This document shows positions 27,877-36,928 of a stretch of DNA of 64,000 nucleotides, piece after piece. The notes beneath the pieces are model-generated. The model did not search any database, had not been told where the DNA came from, and worked only from the letters and a program-made list of their open reading frames with translations. The translations under genes and the position numbers were made by a program. Location: assembly GCF_028462125.1 (NCBI RefSeq), contig NZ_CP115468.1, positions 1,020,001-1,084,000 of the forward strand, given 5' to 3'. Each line of letters opens with the position of its first letter. Position 1 is the stretch's first letter. The stretch is from Leptospira sp. GIMC2001. GTDB taxonomy: Bacteria > Spirochaetota > Leptospiria > Leptospirales > Leptospiraceae.

Positions 27877-29142
27877 TCATCCAATTAATTCTGGCTCTGA
27901 ACCCAATTCTCTAAAGATATTTCTTTTAAAAAACATAAACCCAATACTCAATGCTACGATCAATCCTAGACTCGCTATATAGATTGTCTCATTGGTGAAG
28001 TAGTACAAAAGTCCAAAACTTGTCAAAAGTCGAAACGGTTCCCAGATCATAGAAATGGATCTGGATTCAAGTATCCATCCAAAGCTTGTGAGGGATAGAG
28101 TCACCCAAATTGTGAGAGCAATGATCTGTTCTGGACTCATCTTTCCGACAAATAGTAATCCCATAAAGGATATAATCAATGTTAGAACAAACCAAGCCAG
28201 TGTATAAAATTTGATTCCATTTTCTATTCTTGGATCAAATTTAACATATTTCTTAGGATCCACTTCAGGTGGCTTCAAAAAGACCGCTTGCTCACCTTCT
28301 TTCATTGGAGGAATCCAACCCGGTGGCTTGAACCATACTTTGATTTTGTTTGTGATTCCTTTTGCTTTCCAGCTCATTTTTGCAATTTCTAAGAGATAGT
28401 GGAAATTCGCCCAGACAGGATTGAAGCTTCCTAGTGGCTTGACAGTACCGTAAACACATTCCTCTTCTTCTTGTTGAAAAGTTCCGAACAATCTGTCCCA
28501 AATAATGAATATTCCGCCATGATTACGGTCAATGTATTTCGGATTGATTGCGTGATGCACCCTATGGTGCGCCGGTGTTGATAGTATGAATTCACCTACA
28601 GTACCTATAGACTTGACTGCTTTTGTATGAACCCAGAATTGATAGATCAAATTGATCTGACCTGCAGCAAGGAATACCCAAGGATTGAATCCAATAATCG
28701 CTAAGGGAAGATAAAATATCCAGGATAAGAATCCACCAATGCCAGATTGTCGTAGAGCAACGATTAGGTTGTATTCTTCCGAAGTATGGTGAATCACATG
28801 TCCAGACCAGAAAAGATTGACTTCATGTGAGACACGGTGAAACCAATAGTAACAGAAATCCCATAGTATTATACAAGCAATCCATCCGACAACAGATTCA
28901 ATGGGAATTGTAGCTAAGCGGAAGTTCTCATAGAGATAAAAATATGCAAAGAGAGAAACACCCTTTTGGAACAGTCCCCAAAGTTGAGATAGGATTCCAG
29001 TTGAGAGATCTGTAATAGAGTCGTTGATTCGATAATAATTTTTATTCTTGAAGAATCCAATTCCCATCTCTATAAAAATCAATAGGAAAAAAAATGGAAT
29101 GGCGAAAGTCACATAAGGTGGCGGAATAAAATTTTCTGGCAT
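27877..29142 (-). CDS. Fatty acid hydroxylase / sterol desaturase superfamily membrane protein
   Basis: 421 residues. The di-iron histidine clusters are all present: HRVSHEVNLFWSGHVIHHTSE (about residues 103-123) and STPAHHRVHHAINPKYIDRNHGG (about 188-210). Several membrane spans flank them, with an additional C-terminal membrane section (about 310-405) beyond the usual domain. Members hydroxylate or desaturate lipids, for example alkylglycerol mono-oxygenase, which this length and layout resemble. The true substrate cannot be read from the sequence. Unlinked to clear lipid genes. Confidence 0.87.
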   Translation of the reverse strand: MPENFIPPPYVTFAIPFFFLLIFIEMGIGFFKNKNYYRINDSITDLSTGILSQLWGLFQKGVSLFAYFYLYENFRLATIPIESVVGWIACIILWDFCYYWFHRVSHEVNLFWSGHVIHHTSEEYNLIVALRQSGIGGFLSWIFYLPLAIIGFNPWVFLAAGQINLIYQFWVHTKAVKSIGTVGEFILSTPAHHRVHHAINPKYIDRNHGGIFIIWDRLFGTFQQEEEECVYGTVKPLGSFNPVWANFHYLLEIAKMSWKAKGITNKIKVWFKPPGWIPPMKEGEQAVFLKPPEVDPKKYVKFDPRIENGIKFYTLAWFVLTLIISFMGLLFVGKMSPEQIIALTIWVTLSLTSFGWILESRSISMIWEPFRLLTSFGLLYYFTNETIYIASLGLIVALSIGFMFFKRNIFRELGSEPELIG

Positions 29143-29252
29143 CGTGAGATGAATGTTAATTCGAATTCAATTCTTTGTCAAGAAAAAGTTTAATGTTTGG
29201 AAAATATAGAAATTTGAAGTTAAATAATCTTACCTAAACCAATGAAAAATTA

Positions 29253-29273
29253 TAAATCTATATTTTAGATTTA
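29253..29273 (-). terminator. Possible terminator after ksgA
   Basis: A perfect 8-bp stem, TAAATCTA, with a 5-base loop and TAGATTTA, lies about 36 bp past the ksgA stop. On the reverse strand it is followed by TAATTTTTC. The stem is AT-only apart from two GC pairs, so strength is doubtful, but position fits the end of the long etfB-to-ksgA run. Confidence 0.4.
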
Positions 29274-29308
29274 AGGAATTTTCTTTTAGTCATAGAATAT
29301 CGATTGTA

Positions 29309-30193
29309 TCATTTCAATTGTTGAATGGAATCTTGAGCAATCCGTATAAACTGTTCAGGTTTTAGTTCTTGCGGTCTTTTGTCTAGCAACCCAGATGATT
29401 CAATTTGGTCTAAGAAAAGTTTTCTAAGTACAGAATGTTCAGTATGGTTGGGAAATAAATCTTCCGGAGCTTCTCTTATAGATGTTGAGAGTTTTTTACG
29501 TTTGCCCCAAAAGGATGCTCGAAGCAAAGATGAGAAAATTTGAATTTGTTCTTTATTAATGAACAATTGTTCTTTGTGTCGAATCCATAGAATAAAAGCT
29601 GAATCAATGCTCGGTGAAGGATAGAAGGATCCTTTCTTCGCTATCTTATATCTTTTAAGAGTTCCGAACCCACGAATAAAGACGGAGAGAGATGATACCT
29701 CATCCATAATCCTATCGGCGAATTCTTTCTGCACGAGAAAAAGGAAGCCAGTCATGTCTTCTAGGTTCTCTATGCATCTTGTTAATATTTCCGATGTTAT
29801 ATAATAGGGTAGATTTCCAAATACAAATGATTTTTTGCCATTGAGATTGTCTAGATAGTCAAGGCAGTCTCCTTCGTATAGCATAATATTTGTTTGGTTG
29901 TGACCAATCCCTTCACGAAAAATATTACAACTGATTGGATCAATTTCGAAAAGATAGGTTTGCTGGTTCAATTCGAGAATCTTATGGGTCAATGCGCCCA
30001 GACCAATTCCAATTTCGGCTAGAGATTCTGTAGTATTCGGAATATCATTCGGTATAGTCTCAAATATTGAATCAACAATATTGCGATCAATCAAATAGTT
30101 CTGGCCCCAAGATTTCCGTGGGCTCACTCCCTTCGCTTCCAGAACTTTTCGTATCTCTGTCGGCTTGAAATAAGGAAAATCTTGAGATGTCAT
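29309..30193 (-). CDS. rsmA: 16S rRNA dimethyladenosine transferase (KsgA/RsmA)
   Basis: 294 residues. It dimethylates two adjacent adenosines in the 3' helix of 16S rRNA late in small-subunit assembly. Motifs are SPRKSWGQNYLIDRNIVDSI at the N-terminus, the SAM loop LAEIGIGLGALTHKIL, the acidic strand TYLFEIDPISC, and the catalytic NLPYYITSEILTR. The ATG at 30193 lies inside the end of comEC, giving a 107-bp same-strand overlap in a different frame. A later start would cut into the conserved N-terminal helix, so I keep 30193. No good ribosome site is visible. Confidence 0.93.
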   Translation of the reverse strand: MTSQDFPYFKPTEIRKVLEAKGVSPRKSWGQNYLIDRNIVDSIFETIPNDIPNTTESLAEIGIGLGALTHKILELNQQTYLFEIDPISCNIFREGIGHNQTNIMLYEGDCLDYLDNLNGKKSFVFGNLPYYITSEILTRCIENLEDMTGFLFLVQKEFADRIMDEVSSLSVFIRGFGTLKRYKIAKKGSFYPSPSIDSAFILWIRHKEQLFINKEQIQIFSSLLRASFWGKRKKLSTSIREAPEDLFPNHTEHSVLRKLFLDQIESSGLLDKRPQELKPEQFIRIAQDSIQQLK

Positions 30194-32441
30194 TTAAGTT
30201 TAGAATTTTCCATTGCTTGGATAACCCAAGCGATTTTTCAGTAGGTAGATCTTTGAGTTTTGACTTTTTTGAGTTTGTTGGATCTTTTTTTATTTCAGGT
30301 TTCTGTAATATAATCGTTCCATGCGGATGTTTTTTTGCAATGTATTTGGGAAGCCAATCCGGATCGAATCCAGATTTAAAGAAAAGAAAAGATTCACCTG
30401 CAATTGAATAGAAGGAATTTTTCTTTATTTTTACAACCTGTCCTTCGGGAATTTCTAGATGATCGAGTCGAATTTTTCGGGAACCAATTAAGAATTTTAA
30501 ATCTTTGTTACTTGCAAAACAGAAACTTACGTAGGCAAGACAAGAATAATGATCTATATAGAGATAATCTAAATTTTTGCATGTATAGAAATGGATATTT
30601 CGTCTCAGAGATTCTTGATCATTTCCGCAATATCCTCCTAATGATCCGTTTTTGCCTTGTATCAAAAAATACGAATCATTGCTAAGATGATAGATTCCAT
30701 CTTTCTTCGGATCTCGGATGTCGTTACCTTGCGAATGGCCGTAGATAAAAAAGCCTATGATGAATAGATATCCCAGGAAAAAGCATATTCGATGAAACCA
30801 TAAATTTTTGACTTTTTGTTCTGTACTTTTCGAGGAATCAGTTTTAGAATATTTATTTTGATTTTTGCTAATAATTTCATAACATAACAATAGAAAAAAA
30901 CTTATAGCAATAGAATAGATGACTATAGCTTCAAGACTAGCTTCCCAATTTCTATAGAAACCAAAATGATACGATATGAATTTCATTGAGAAGGAAAGAA
31001 ATTTCAAAGAAGAGTTGAGTAAAACCCAGAGATAGGTAACTAAGCTATGAGGAATGAACCAATCGAGAAATATATTCAGATACAAAAAAGGTAATATGAT
31101 TGATGTCAGCGGGACAAGAAAAAAATTACTGAGAATTCCACCCCAACTGAAACCTTCAAAATAAGTAAAAGCTGGTAAGAAAGTGCCAAAACTTGCCGCA
31201 AGGGTTAAAGTCAAGTTTTGACTTATAATTGTTTTTTTTCCAAAAAATAAAATAGAATCCAATGCAGGTTTCAGGAAGAAAATTCCGGCAACTGCCGAAA
31301 AGCTAAGATAGAATCCGATACTACGATACATATCGTCACGAAACAAAAATACAACGAGAGCGCTTGTAAGAAGTAAATCAATCGGTCTGATGGTTCTAAA
31401 TATCATCTTACTTACTACCAAAGAGAAAGCAAAATAGAAAGCTCGAGTGAGTGATACTGGAAATGCTAAAAGATACAAATAGAACGCAGCTAGAATCAAT
31501 GGGAAGCTATAAGCTAAGTAATAATTGAATCGGAATAAATACTTTCCAATAAAATATAGAAATCCAATTAGAATTCCAATATGCAATCCTGATGCTGCAA
31601 AAAGATGAAGGGTTCCTGATTCTAGAGCTGCTTGGTAGAAATCTCGGTCTAAATATCCTGAATCACCAAAAATCAAACCCATAGCAATTGCTAGTTCATT
31701 CTTTTTTAATCCATAGCTTTGTAATTTTGATTCTAGCTTATTTTTTATGGAGATGTTCGGATAATCTATTTCGTCCAGTTGCTTACAATTTTGTATTCGG
31801 ATGCGAAAATATTTATTTCCAAAGCGGATTAGACTTTTGTGTAAATAGTTTTCATTTTTTAAATCTTGCGGTTGGATTGAATCTGGTAAACACTGCATTT
31901 TGTAAATCGATTCTGGTTTATAGATTTGCAATGGAAAATTGAATTGCTTATCCCCATTCTCCCATTTGCTCAGATAGATTCCTTTGCGAATCATCGAGCC
32001 AGGTGTGATTGTCCATTCCGAATTATCTTTCTTAAGTAAACTTAAGAATTGATCAAGTGAGTCCTGATTGATTTTTGTTTGAGCGTTTCTATACGCTAGG
32101 ACAAGGAGACCGATCGAGATTCCAAGAATGAATTTATGAATGTATTTATTATCTCCTTTTATGGAGATTTTTCGGAGGTTGATTTTTTTTAAGATTCGGA
32201 ATCGATGTAAACTTTCATGGAGAACAAGTAAACTGATCAGAATAAAGGAATATATAAATAATTTAGATTGTATGATTAGAAAAATAGGATCGGAATATTT
32301 TAATTTCTGTATTAGAACATTCTCGAGATTAGAAGTTGTGAATTGAGTATTTTCGATTGTATAGGTGGATACCAAAAATTCTGCGAAGAGAATTCCCGCG
32401 GCTAAAATCGCGATTCCGGATCGAGGTAGATATTTCTCCAC
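30087..32441 (-). CDS. comEC: ComEC/Rec2-family DNA-uptake channel protein with degenerate C-terminal domain
   Basis: 784 residues. The competence domain is clear: AIAMGLIFGDSGYLDRDFYQ, ALESGTLHLFAASGLHIGIL, FPVSLTRAFYFAFSLVVSKM, IRPIDLLLTSALVVFLF and RSIGFYLSFSAVAGIFF, with about ten membrane spans in total. In the best-studied homologues this protein carries single-stranded DNA across the inner membrane. The C-terminal region (about 560-784), where many homologues have a metallo-beta-lactamase nuclease, lacks the HxHxDH motif. Only a trace (LDYLYIDHYSC) is seen. So DNA uptake function is uncertain. Its end overlaps ksgA. Confidence 0.85.
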   Translation of the reverse strand: MEKYLPRSGIAILAAGILFAEFLVSTYTIENTQFTTSNLENVLIQKLKYSDPIFLIIQSKLFIYSFILISLLVLHESLHRFRILKKINLRKISIKGDNKYIHKFILGISIGLLVLAYRNAQTKINQDSLDQFLSLLKKDNSEWTITPGSMIRKGIYLSKWENGDKQFNFPLQIYKPESIYKMQCLPDSIQPQDLKNENYLHKSLIRFGNKYFRIRIQNCKQLDEIDYPNISIKNKLESKLQSYGLKKNELAIAMGLIFGDSGYLDRDFYQAALESGTLHLFAASGLHIGILIGFLYFIGKYLFRFNYYLAYSFPLILAAFYLYLLAFPVSLTRAFYFAFSLVVSKMIFRTIRPIDLLLTSALVVFLFRDDMYRSIGFYLSFSAVAGIFFLKPALDSILFFGKKTIISQNLTLTLAASFGTFLPAFTYFEGFSWGGILSNFFLVPLTSIILPFLYLNIFLDWFIPHSLVTYLWVLLNSSLKFLSFSMKFISYHFGFYRNWEASLEAIVIYSIAISFFLLLCYEIISKNQNKYSKTDSSKSTEQKVKNLWFHRICFFLGYLFIIGFFIYGHSQGNDIRDPKKDGIYHLSNDSYFLIQGKNGSLGGYCGNDQESLRRNIHFYTCKNLDYLYIDHYSCLAYVSFCFASNKDLKFLIGSRKIRLDHLEIPEGQVVKIKKNSFYSIAGESFLFFKSGFDPDWLPKYIAKKHPHGTIILQKPEIKKDPTNSKKSKLKDLPTEKSLGLSKQWKILNLNDISRFSLFQADRDTKSSGSEGSEPTEILGPELFD

Positions 32442-32483
32442 AATTAGGAATTTCCTGATTGGGCGAGACTAAGATTCTATTTA

Positions 32484-33455
32484 TTAAAAAAACTTAAGTT
32501 CACCGAGATTTTCTCGGATTTTTTCCAACGTGGGATCTATATAAGATTTTGCCTTAGCTTTACCAGATGCAAGAACTTCTCTTACATAGTCTGGATCATT
32601 TTGTAGACTGAGTCTTTTTGTTCGGAAATCTGCAAAATGTTCTAGGATTTTCTCCAACAATTCCTTTTTTACATCGCCATAGCGAAGTCCAGGTGTTCTG
32701 AATCGATCAGCTAATAGGAGTTTGTCGTCTTTAGATAAGAATAAAGAATAGATTGCATAGAGAACACTTTTATCTGGATCTTTAGCTTCGTCAATTCCTG
32801 CGGAGTCACTTACAATCGACATCACAGCCTTTTTGATTTCTTTCTCAGAATCAAAAAAGTTGATTGTATTGCCGTACGATTTGGACATTTTTGCTCCATC
32901 GATTCCAGGGACGAGAGCGGTTCCTTCCTCAATATCCGGTTCTGGAATTGTGAAAACTTCGCCATAAGTTGTATTGAAGCGAATCGCAATGTCTCGAGCA
33001 AATTCTAGATGTTGCTTCTGGTCTTTTCCAACGGGAACTTTTTCTGCCTGAAACGCAAGGATATCTGCCGCCATAAGAATAGGGTAGTTGTACAAAGCAG
33101 CGGTTGGTGTGATTCCCCGAGCGGTCTTGTCTTTGAATGAATGAGCAAGGGAGAGCTGGCTTGTAATGATCGCCATGCTAAGATACCAAGTGATTTCTGT
33201 TACTTCGGGCACATCGGATTGAATCCAAAAAACTGTTTTATTAGGATCAATTCCCAGAGCGAGTAGATCCAATACAGCATTTCTAGTATTCTCCCATTGA
33301 ATTTTTTTGTCTTTAAACGTTGTTAGAGAATGTAAATTCGCAACAAAAAGAAATAGATTTTCTTTGGATTGATAAGATAGCATTTTCTGAATTGCAGAAA
33401 AGTAATTTCCTAAATGCAATTTGCCTGACGATTGGATTCCTGTTAAAACTCTCAA
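32484..33455 (-). CDS. trpS: Tryptophanyl-tRNA synthetase
   Basis: 323 residues, a class I synthetase of normal length. It charges tRNA(Trp). The HIGH-type motif is GKLHLGNYFSAI (about residues 11-22) and the KMSKS loop is GAKMSKSYGNTI. The tryptophan-site regions AALYNYPILMAADILAF and VPVGKDQKQHLEFARDIA are conserved. It starts 2 bp after the stop of the upstream unknown gene and precedes comEC by 42 bp, so it sits inside a leftward transcription run. Confidence 0.97.
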   Translation of the reverse strand: MRVLTGIQSSGKLHLGNYFSAIQKMLSYQSKENLFLFVANLHSLTTFKDKKIQWENTRNAVLDLLALGIDPNKTVFWIQSDVPEVTEITWYLSMAIITSQLSLAHSFKDKTARGITPTAALYNYPILMAADILAFQAEKVPVGKDQKQHLEFARDIAIRFNTTYGEVFTIPEPDIEEGTALVPGIDGAKMSKSYGNTINFFDSEKEIKKAVMSIVSDSAGIDEAKDPDKSVLYAIYSLFLSKDDKLLLADRFRTPGLRYGDVKKELLEKILEHFADFRTKRLSLQNDPDYVREVLASGKAKAKSYIDPTLEKIRENLGELKFF

Positions 33456-33457
33456 AA

Positions 33458-35347
33458 TTAATTCTCGTCGTAATCCAATGAAGAATCTTCGGCTCCCAAT
33501 TGATTTTCCGGTTTAGCAGATTTTTCAAAACCTTTACCAGTGAGTCGTTCGTATTCTTTGTTGAGTTGTTGCAATTCATCTTCCAATCTACGATTTTGTG
33601 TGAGTTTAGAAGTTGTTAGTTTATCTTTGAAAATTACAGCATAATTAAAAAGAAGCTTACTCATCGTAATGAACACGTCTGAAATCATCATTCCATTGAT
33701 TCGATCACGAGTAACGATTCTTGAATCATAATGCGGAATAAATCTATGGAGAATTTTTATTTCTTCGATTACTTTTTCTTTGGTTTGATGAATCTTATCT
33801 TGCAGAGTTCCTTCCGCTTCATACTGCTTTGCAAGCAAATGGTTCTCGACGATTACATTTAATTTTACAGCAAATTTGCCAAAAAAATCTGCTGCTTCTG
33901 CTAATACTCCTAGAATATTACTTGCAATCTGGTCACTTGCTCCTGATGAATAGTCCTTTGAAAATTGACCAAAGCTATATTGAAAGCTTGGGTATTTTCT
34001 ATTAAAGGCATCTATGGAACGAATGATTGTGTTTATGGTTTCGATTTCAGATTTGAAAAGTCCAGGTTGAATCGCAATCACATCATTTTGTTGGTTCTTA
34101 TCGCCAACTTTGATATAACCTTCGAGTATACTCACAAAAACAGATTGAAAATCTCGTAATAATAGATATACCAACTTATGCGGCATGGTTTTGTATTGAG
34201 CCTTAATTCCGTCCGTATTAACATTTTCTGGATAATGATGAGAAAAATAGTCCTCTATCACCAATCCTAAGAAATCAAAGGAGATCTTACCTTTATCATC
34301 AATTTTGAAATAGCGATTCTTTAGTCCAACAAGTTCATCTCTCTTGTGAAGCTTTGTGGAGATTTCATCCGATAACCTTGCAATAGTTAGTTCTACTTCT
34401 TTGGTAATTTCTTGTGATGCTTGGAATCGAGTCTCATTGATTGGAGGAACTGCGAGAAGTTTTGTGATATCTTCCCATTCCATCATTTTTTTATGAACAA
34501 CAATATAGAATGCTTGGATTGCTTCGGTTAATTTGGGTTTGGTGGTCTCTAGGGCGAGTCCGTAGTTTAGCCCAGACAAAATGTTCGCAAGCTTAGCATT
34601 TAGTTTCTCATCTTGTTTGACCATTTCTGGAACATGGTCTAGAATAATATCCTTTGAATCTGGTCTAGATATCAATCTTGTATAATACATCTGCATCTTG
34701 AGTGATCGATCTAAGAAAACTTCAGGAGAGATTCTATCCAAGAACAAACTATCCAAGGATATAAAAGAATTAAAAAACTTATTAAAATTATTTATTACAT
34801 TATAGACTAAAGGATTCCAAATTCTCCACCCTTGCTGTTCACAGATTCGTAGAGCCTGAATTGTCGCAATGATCTGATCTTCTTTTAGGTATTTGAAAAT
34901 TTTCTCAACATTTCCAGATATAGTTGGATTTCGTCCAAACAAACCAATATCAACTGCTTCAGTGTCTTTTGCAAATTTTATAATATTCGCATTCCCGCCG
35001 AATAGAACACTTAAGAATCCTCCAGTTACTGGAGCGTCTTTTTTCTTTTTCTTTGGGTCATCGTTTTTCGGTTTATTTTGTTTTGGAGATGCGCTTGTTC
35101 CACGATTGCCACTATCTTTTTTCGGTTCAGCTCTTTTAGGTCGGGGAGTCTCTTCTGGAAGCGCAGATTTTGCCCTTAACTGACTTTGGAAATCTTCATC
35201 TATTTTTTTGATTAGATCGATTCGAATAAAAACATCATTGGATCTTTGGATTGCATCATCAACTAGCTGTTGCTGCTCAGGAGGTCTTGATTTTCTATAT
35301 AAATCAGCAAATACTTTATGGGCGTCTGTACGGCTGATTGAATTCAA
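33458..35347 (-). CDS. Large hydrophilic protein, unknown function (probably spirochaete-specific)
   Basis: 629 residues, not a family I can name. No signal peptide or convincing membrane span, so probably cytoplasmic. Residues 1-60 are helical; residues about 63-105 are a Pro/Lys-rich linker containing a DDPKKKKKDA run; then a conserved-looking helical body starts at GGFLSVLFGGNANIIKFAKD and includes many charged helices (IARLSDEISTKLHKRDELVG, RRLEDELQQLNKEYERLTGK near the end). It is tightly packed between the LolA-like gene (3 bp) and trpS (2 bp), which argues for a real, coexpressed gene. Confidence 0.75.
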   Translation of the reverse strand: MNSISRTDAHKVFADLYRKSRPPEQQQLVDDAIQRSNDVFIRIDLIKKIDEDFQSQLRAKSALPEETPRPKRAEPKKDSGNRGTSASPKQNKPKNDDPKKKKKDAPVTGGFLSVLFGGNANIIKFAKDTEAVDIGLFGRNPTISGNVEKIFKYLKEDQIIATIQALRICEQQGWRIWNPLVYNVINNFNKFFNSFISLDSLFLDRISPEVFLDRSLKMQMYYTRLISRPDSKDIILDHVPEMVKQDEKLNAKLANILSGLNYGLALETTKPKLTEAIQAFYIVVHKKMMEWEDITKLLAVPPINETRFQASQEITKEVELTIARLSDEISTKLHKRDELVGLKNRYFKIDDKGKISFDFLGLVIEDYFSHHYPENVNTDGIKAQYKTMPHKLVYLLLRDFQSVFVSILEGYIKVGDKNQQNDVIAIQPGLFKSEIETINTIIRSIDAFNRKYPSFQYSFGQFSKDYSSGASDQIASNILGVLAEAADFFGKFAVKLNVIVENHLLAKQYEAEGTLQDKIHQTKEKVIEEIKILHRFIPHYDSRIVTRDRINGMMISDVFITMSKLLFNYAVIFKDKLTTSKLTQNRRLEDELQQLNKEYERLTGKGFEKSAKPENQLGAEDSSLDYDEN

Positions 35348-35350
35348 TGA

Positions 35351-35947
35351 CTATTCCTTTTGGTTTAACGGATTCTCTACAATAAGGGAGCTAGCAGGAG
35401 GTTGAAAATTGAACAAACTCGAGGACAATCCAATATTGGTTGAGATACCACTGAATATAATTTCGGTAGTTCCCTCCTCAGAATTGAGTTGTTTCATGCG
35501 AATCGACCTTGGAAGATTCGATTCATTGAGTGCTATGGAAATTTCGGAATATCTTTTCGTACTAGATTTCAATTTTAGATTTTTGCCTGTGCCTGGAACT
35601 TCTTCGTAGCCCGAGACTAAGCCAGCAATTCCGCTTGAATAACCTTTAAGATCTTGTTTAGCGGCGATGCCTCGTTCAGGTGAGTAGAACCATAAGGTTT
35701 TGCCATTGGCAGATATTACTCTTCCATCGGAGAATTTAATATGAAGATTACCTGGTTTTTTGTAAGAAAGGGTGCCTGTAATGGATCCGTTTAAAGTGAT
35801 ATTTGCACGAAAGCTATCAAAGGAATTCATCGCACCTATTAAAGCGGATACTTGTCCTGATGATTGGGAATTGATATCCCGCAGACTTCCTAAATATAGG
35901 ATCACCAATCCAAGAAAAACAAGGATTCGATTCGATCTGCGGGACAT
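35351..35947 (-). CDS. LolA-like outer-membrane lipoprotein carrier protein
   Basis: 198 residues with an N-terminal signal (RILVFLGLVILYLGSLRDIN). The body has the LolA beta-sheet layout: FDSFRANITLNGSITGTLSY, KKPGNLHIKFSDGRVISANG, KTLWFYSPERGIAAKQDL, and the end FSGISTNIGLSSSLFNFQPP. LolA shuttles lipoproteins across the periplasm from LolCDE to the outer membrane, an important task in spirochaetes with many surface lipoproteins. LolCDE is not in the window. It follows etfA by 11 bp. Confidence 0.8.
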   Translation of the reverse strand: MSRRSNRILVFLGLVILYLGSLRDINSQSSGQVSALIGAMNSFDSFRANITLNGSITGTLSYKKPGNLHIKFSDGRVISANGKTLWFYSPERGIAAKQDLKGYSSGIAGLVSGYEEVPGTGKNLKLKSSTKRYSEISIALNESNLPRSIRMKQLNSEEGTTEIIFSGISTNIGLSSSLFNFQPPASSLIVENPLNQKE

Positions 35948-35958
35948 AGAGTAGTGGA

Positions 35959-36918
35959 TTATCCCAGTACTTTTTTGAATTCTGCAGTGAGAGCTGGAAC
36001 TACTTCGAATAGATCCCCAACTACACCATAGGTTGCAACTTTAAATATTGGAGCATCGCCATCTTTGTTGATTGCCACAATGTATTTAGATGAACCCATA
36101 CCAGCCAAATGCTGAATCGCACCAGAAATTCCGCAAGCGATGTAGCAGTTTGGAGATACAGTCTTACCTGTTTGTCCAACTTGGTGAGAGTGAGGAATCC
36201 AACCCGCATCTACAGTTGCACGAGAAGCACCTAAAGCAGCACCTAAAGTATCAGCTAGGTCTTGAAGGATTGGCCAGTTTTCTGGTCCTTTGATTCCACG
36301 ACCACCGGATACAATAATGGATGCTTCGGTCAATTGAACTTTAGATCCACCAGATGCATCAACAGATTTGGTTTTCAATTTCACATCGCCAAATCCTGCA
36401 GAGCTTGCTTCCACGGCACCCTCTCCAGCTTTCTCTGTAACTTCTTGTGAGTTAGGTCGAACTGTGAAGATTTGGATGTCAGAAGTTACTTTGAAATTAC
36501 CATAAGCTTTACCAGAATAAATTGGTTTCTTCGCTACAACTTTTCCACCGTCAACAGACAGACCTACAACGTCCGCAATGATTCCAGCATTGGATTTGAT
36601 TGCAACGCGTGGAGAATAGTCTTTACCTTGAGGAGTATGTGGCAAAAGGATCACCTTCGCCGATTTCTCTTGAGATACTGCATGAACGATATTTGCAAAT
36701 CCTTCTGGATTGAATTCTGATGCTTTTGCATTGACGATGATGTCAGCGCCAACTGCTTTCAATTCTGCAGAAACTGAATCTGCTTTGTCATCGATAACAA
36801 GTGCAATAACTTTTCCACCCAATGCATCGGCAATCTTGCGACCAGCAGAGGTTAACTCTTTGGAGATCTTTTTCAATTCTCCGTTTTTTACTTCACCTAC
36901 GATTAGTACGTTACTCAT
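35959..36918 (-). CDS. etfA: Electron transfer flavoprotein, alpha subunit
   Basis: 319 residues. EtfA with EtfB carries electrons from acyl-CoA dehydrogenases to the quinone pool. The C-terminal FAD-binding region is intact: SGGRGIKGPENWPILQDLAD, ASRATVDAGWIPHSHQVGQT, GKTVSPNCYIACGISGAIQH, and the end AINKDGDAPIFKVATYGVVG. A good AGGAG site precedes the ATG. It lies 10 bp after etfB. The acyl-CoA dehydrogenase at 59063 is a likely electron donor. Confidence 0.97.
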   Translation of the reverse strand: MSNVLIVGEVKNGELKKISKELTSAGRKIADALGGKVIALVIDDKADSVSAELKAVGADIIVNAKASEFNPEGFANIVHAVSQEKSAKVILLPHTPQGKDYSPRVAIKSNAGIIADVVGLSVDGGKVVAKKPIYSGKAYGNFKVTSDIQIFTVRPNSQEVTEKAGEGAVEASSAGFGDVKLKTKSVDASGGSKVQLTEASIIVSGGRGIKGPENWPILQDLADTLGAALGASRATVDAGWIPHSHQVGQTGKTVSPNCYIACGISGAIQHLAGMGSSKYIVAINKDGDAPIFKVATYGVVGDLFEVVPALTAEFKKVLG

Positions 36919-36928
36919 GCGATTCTCC

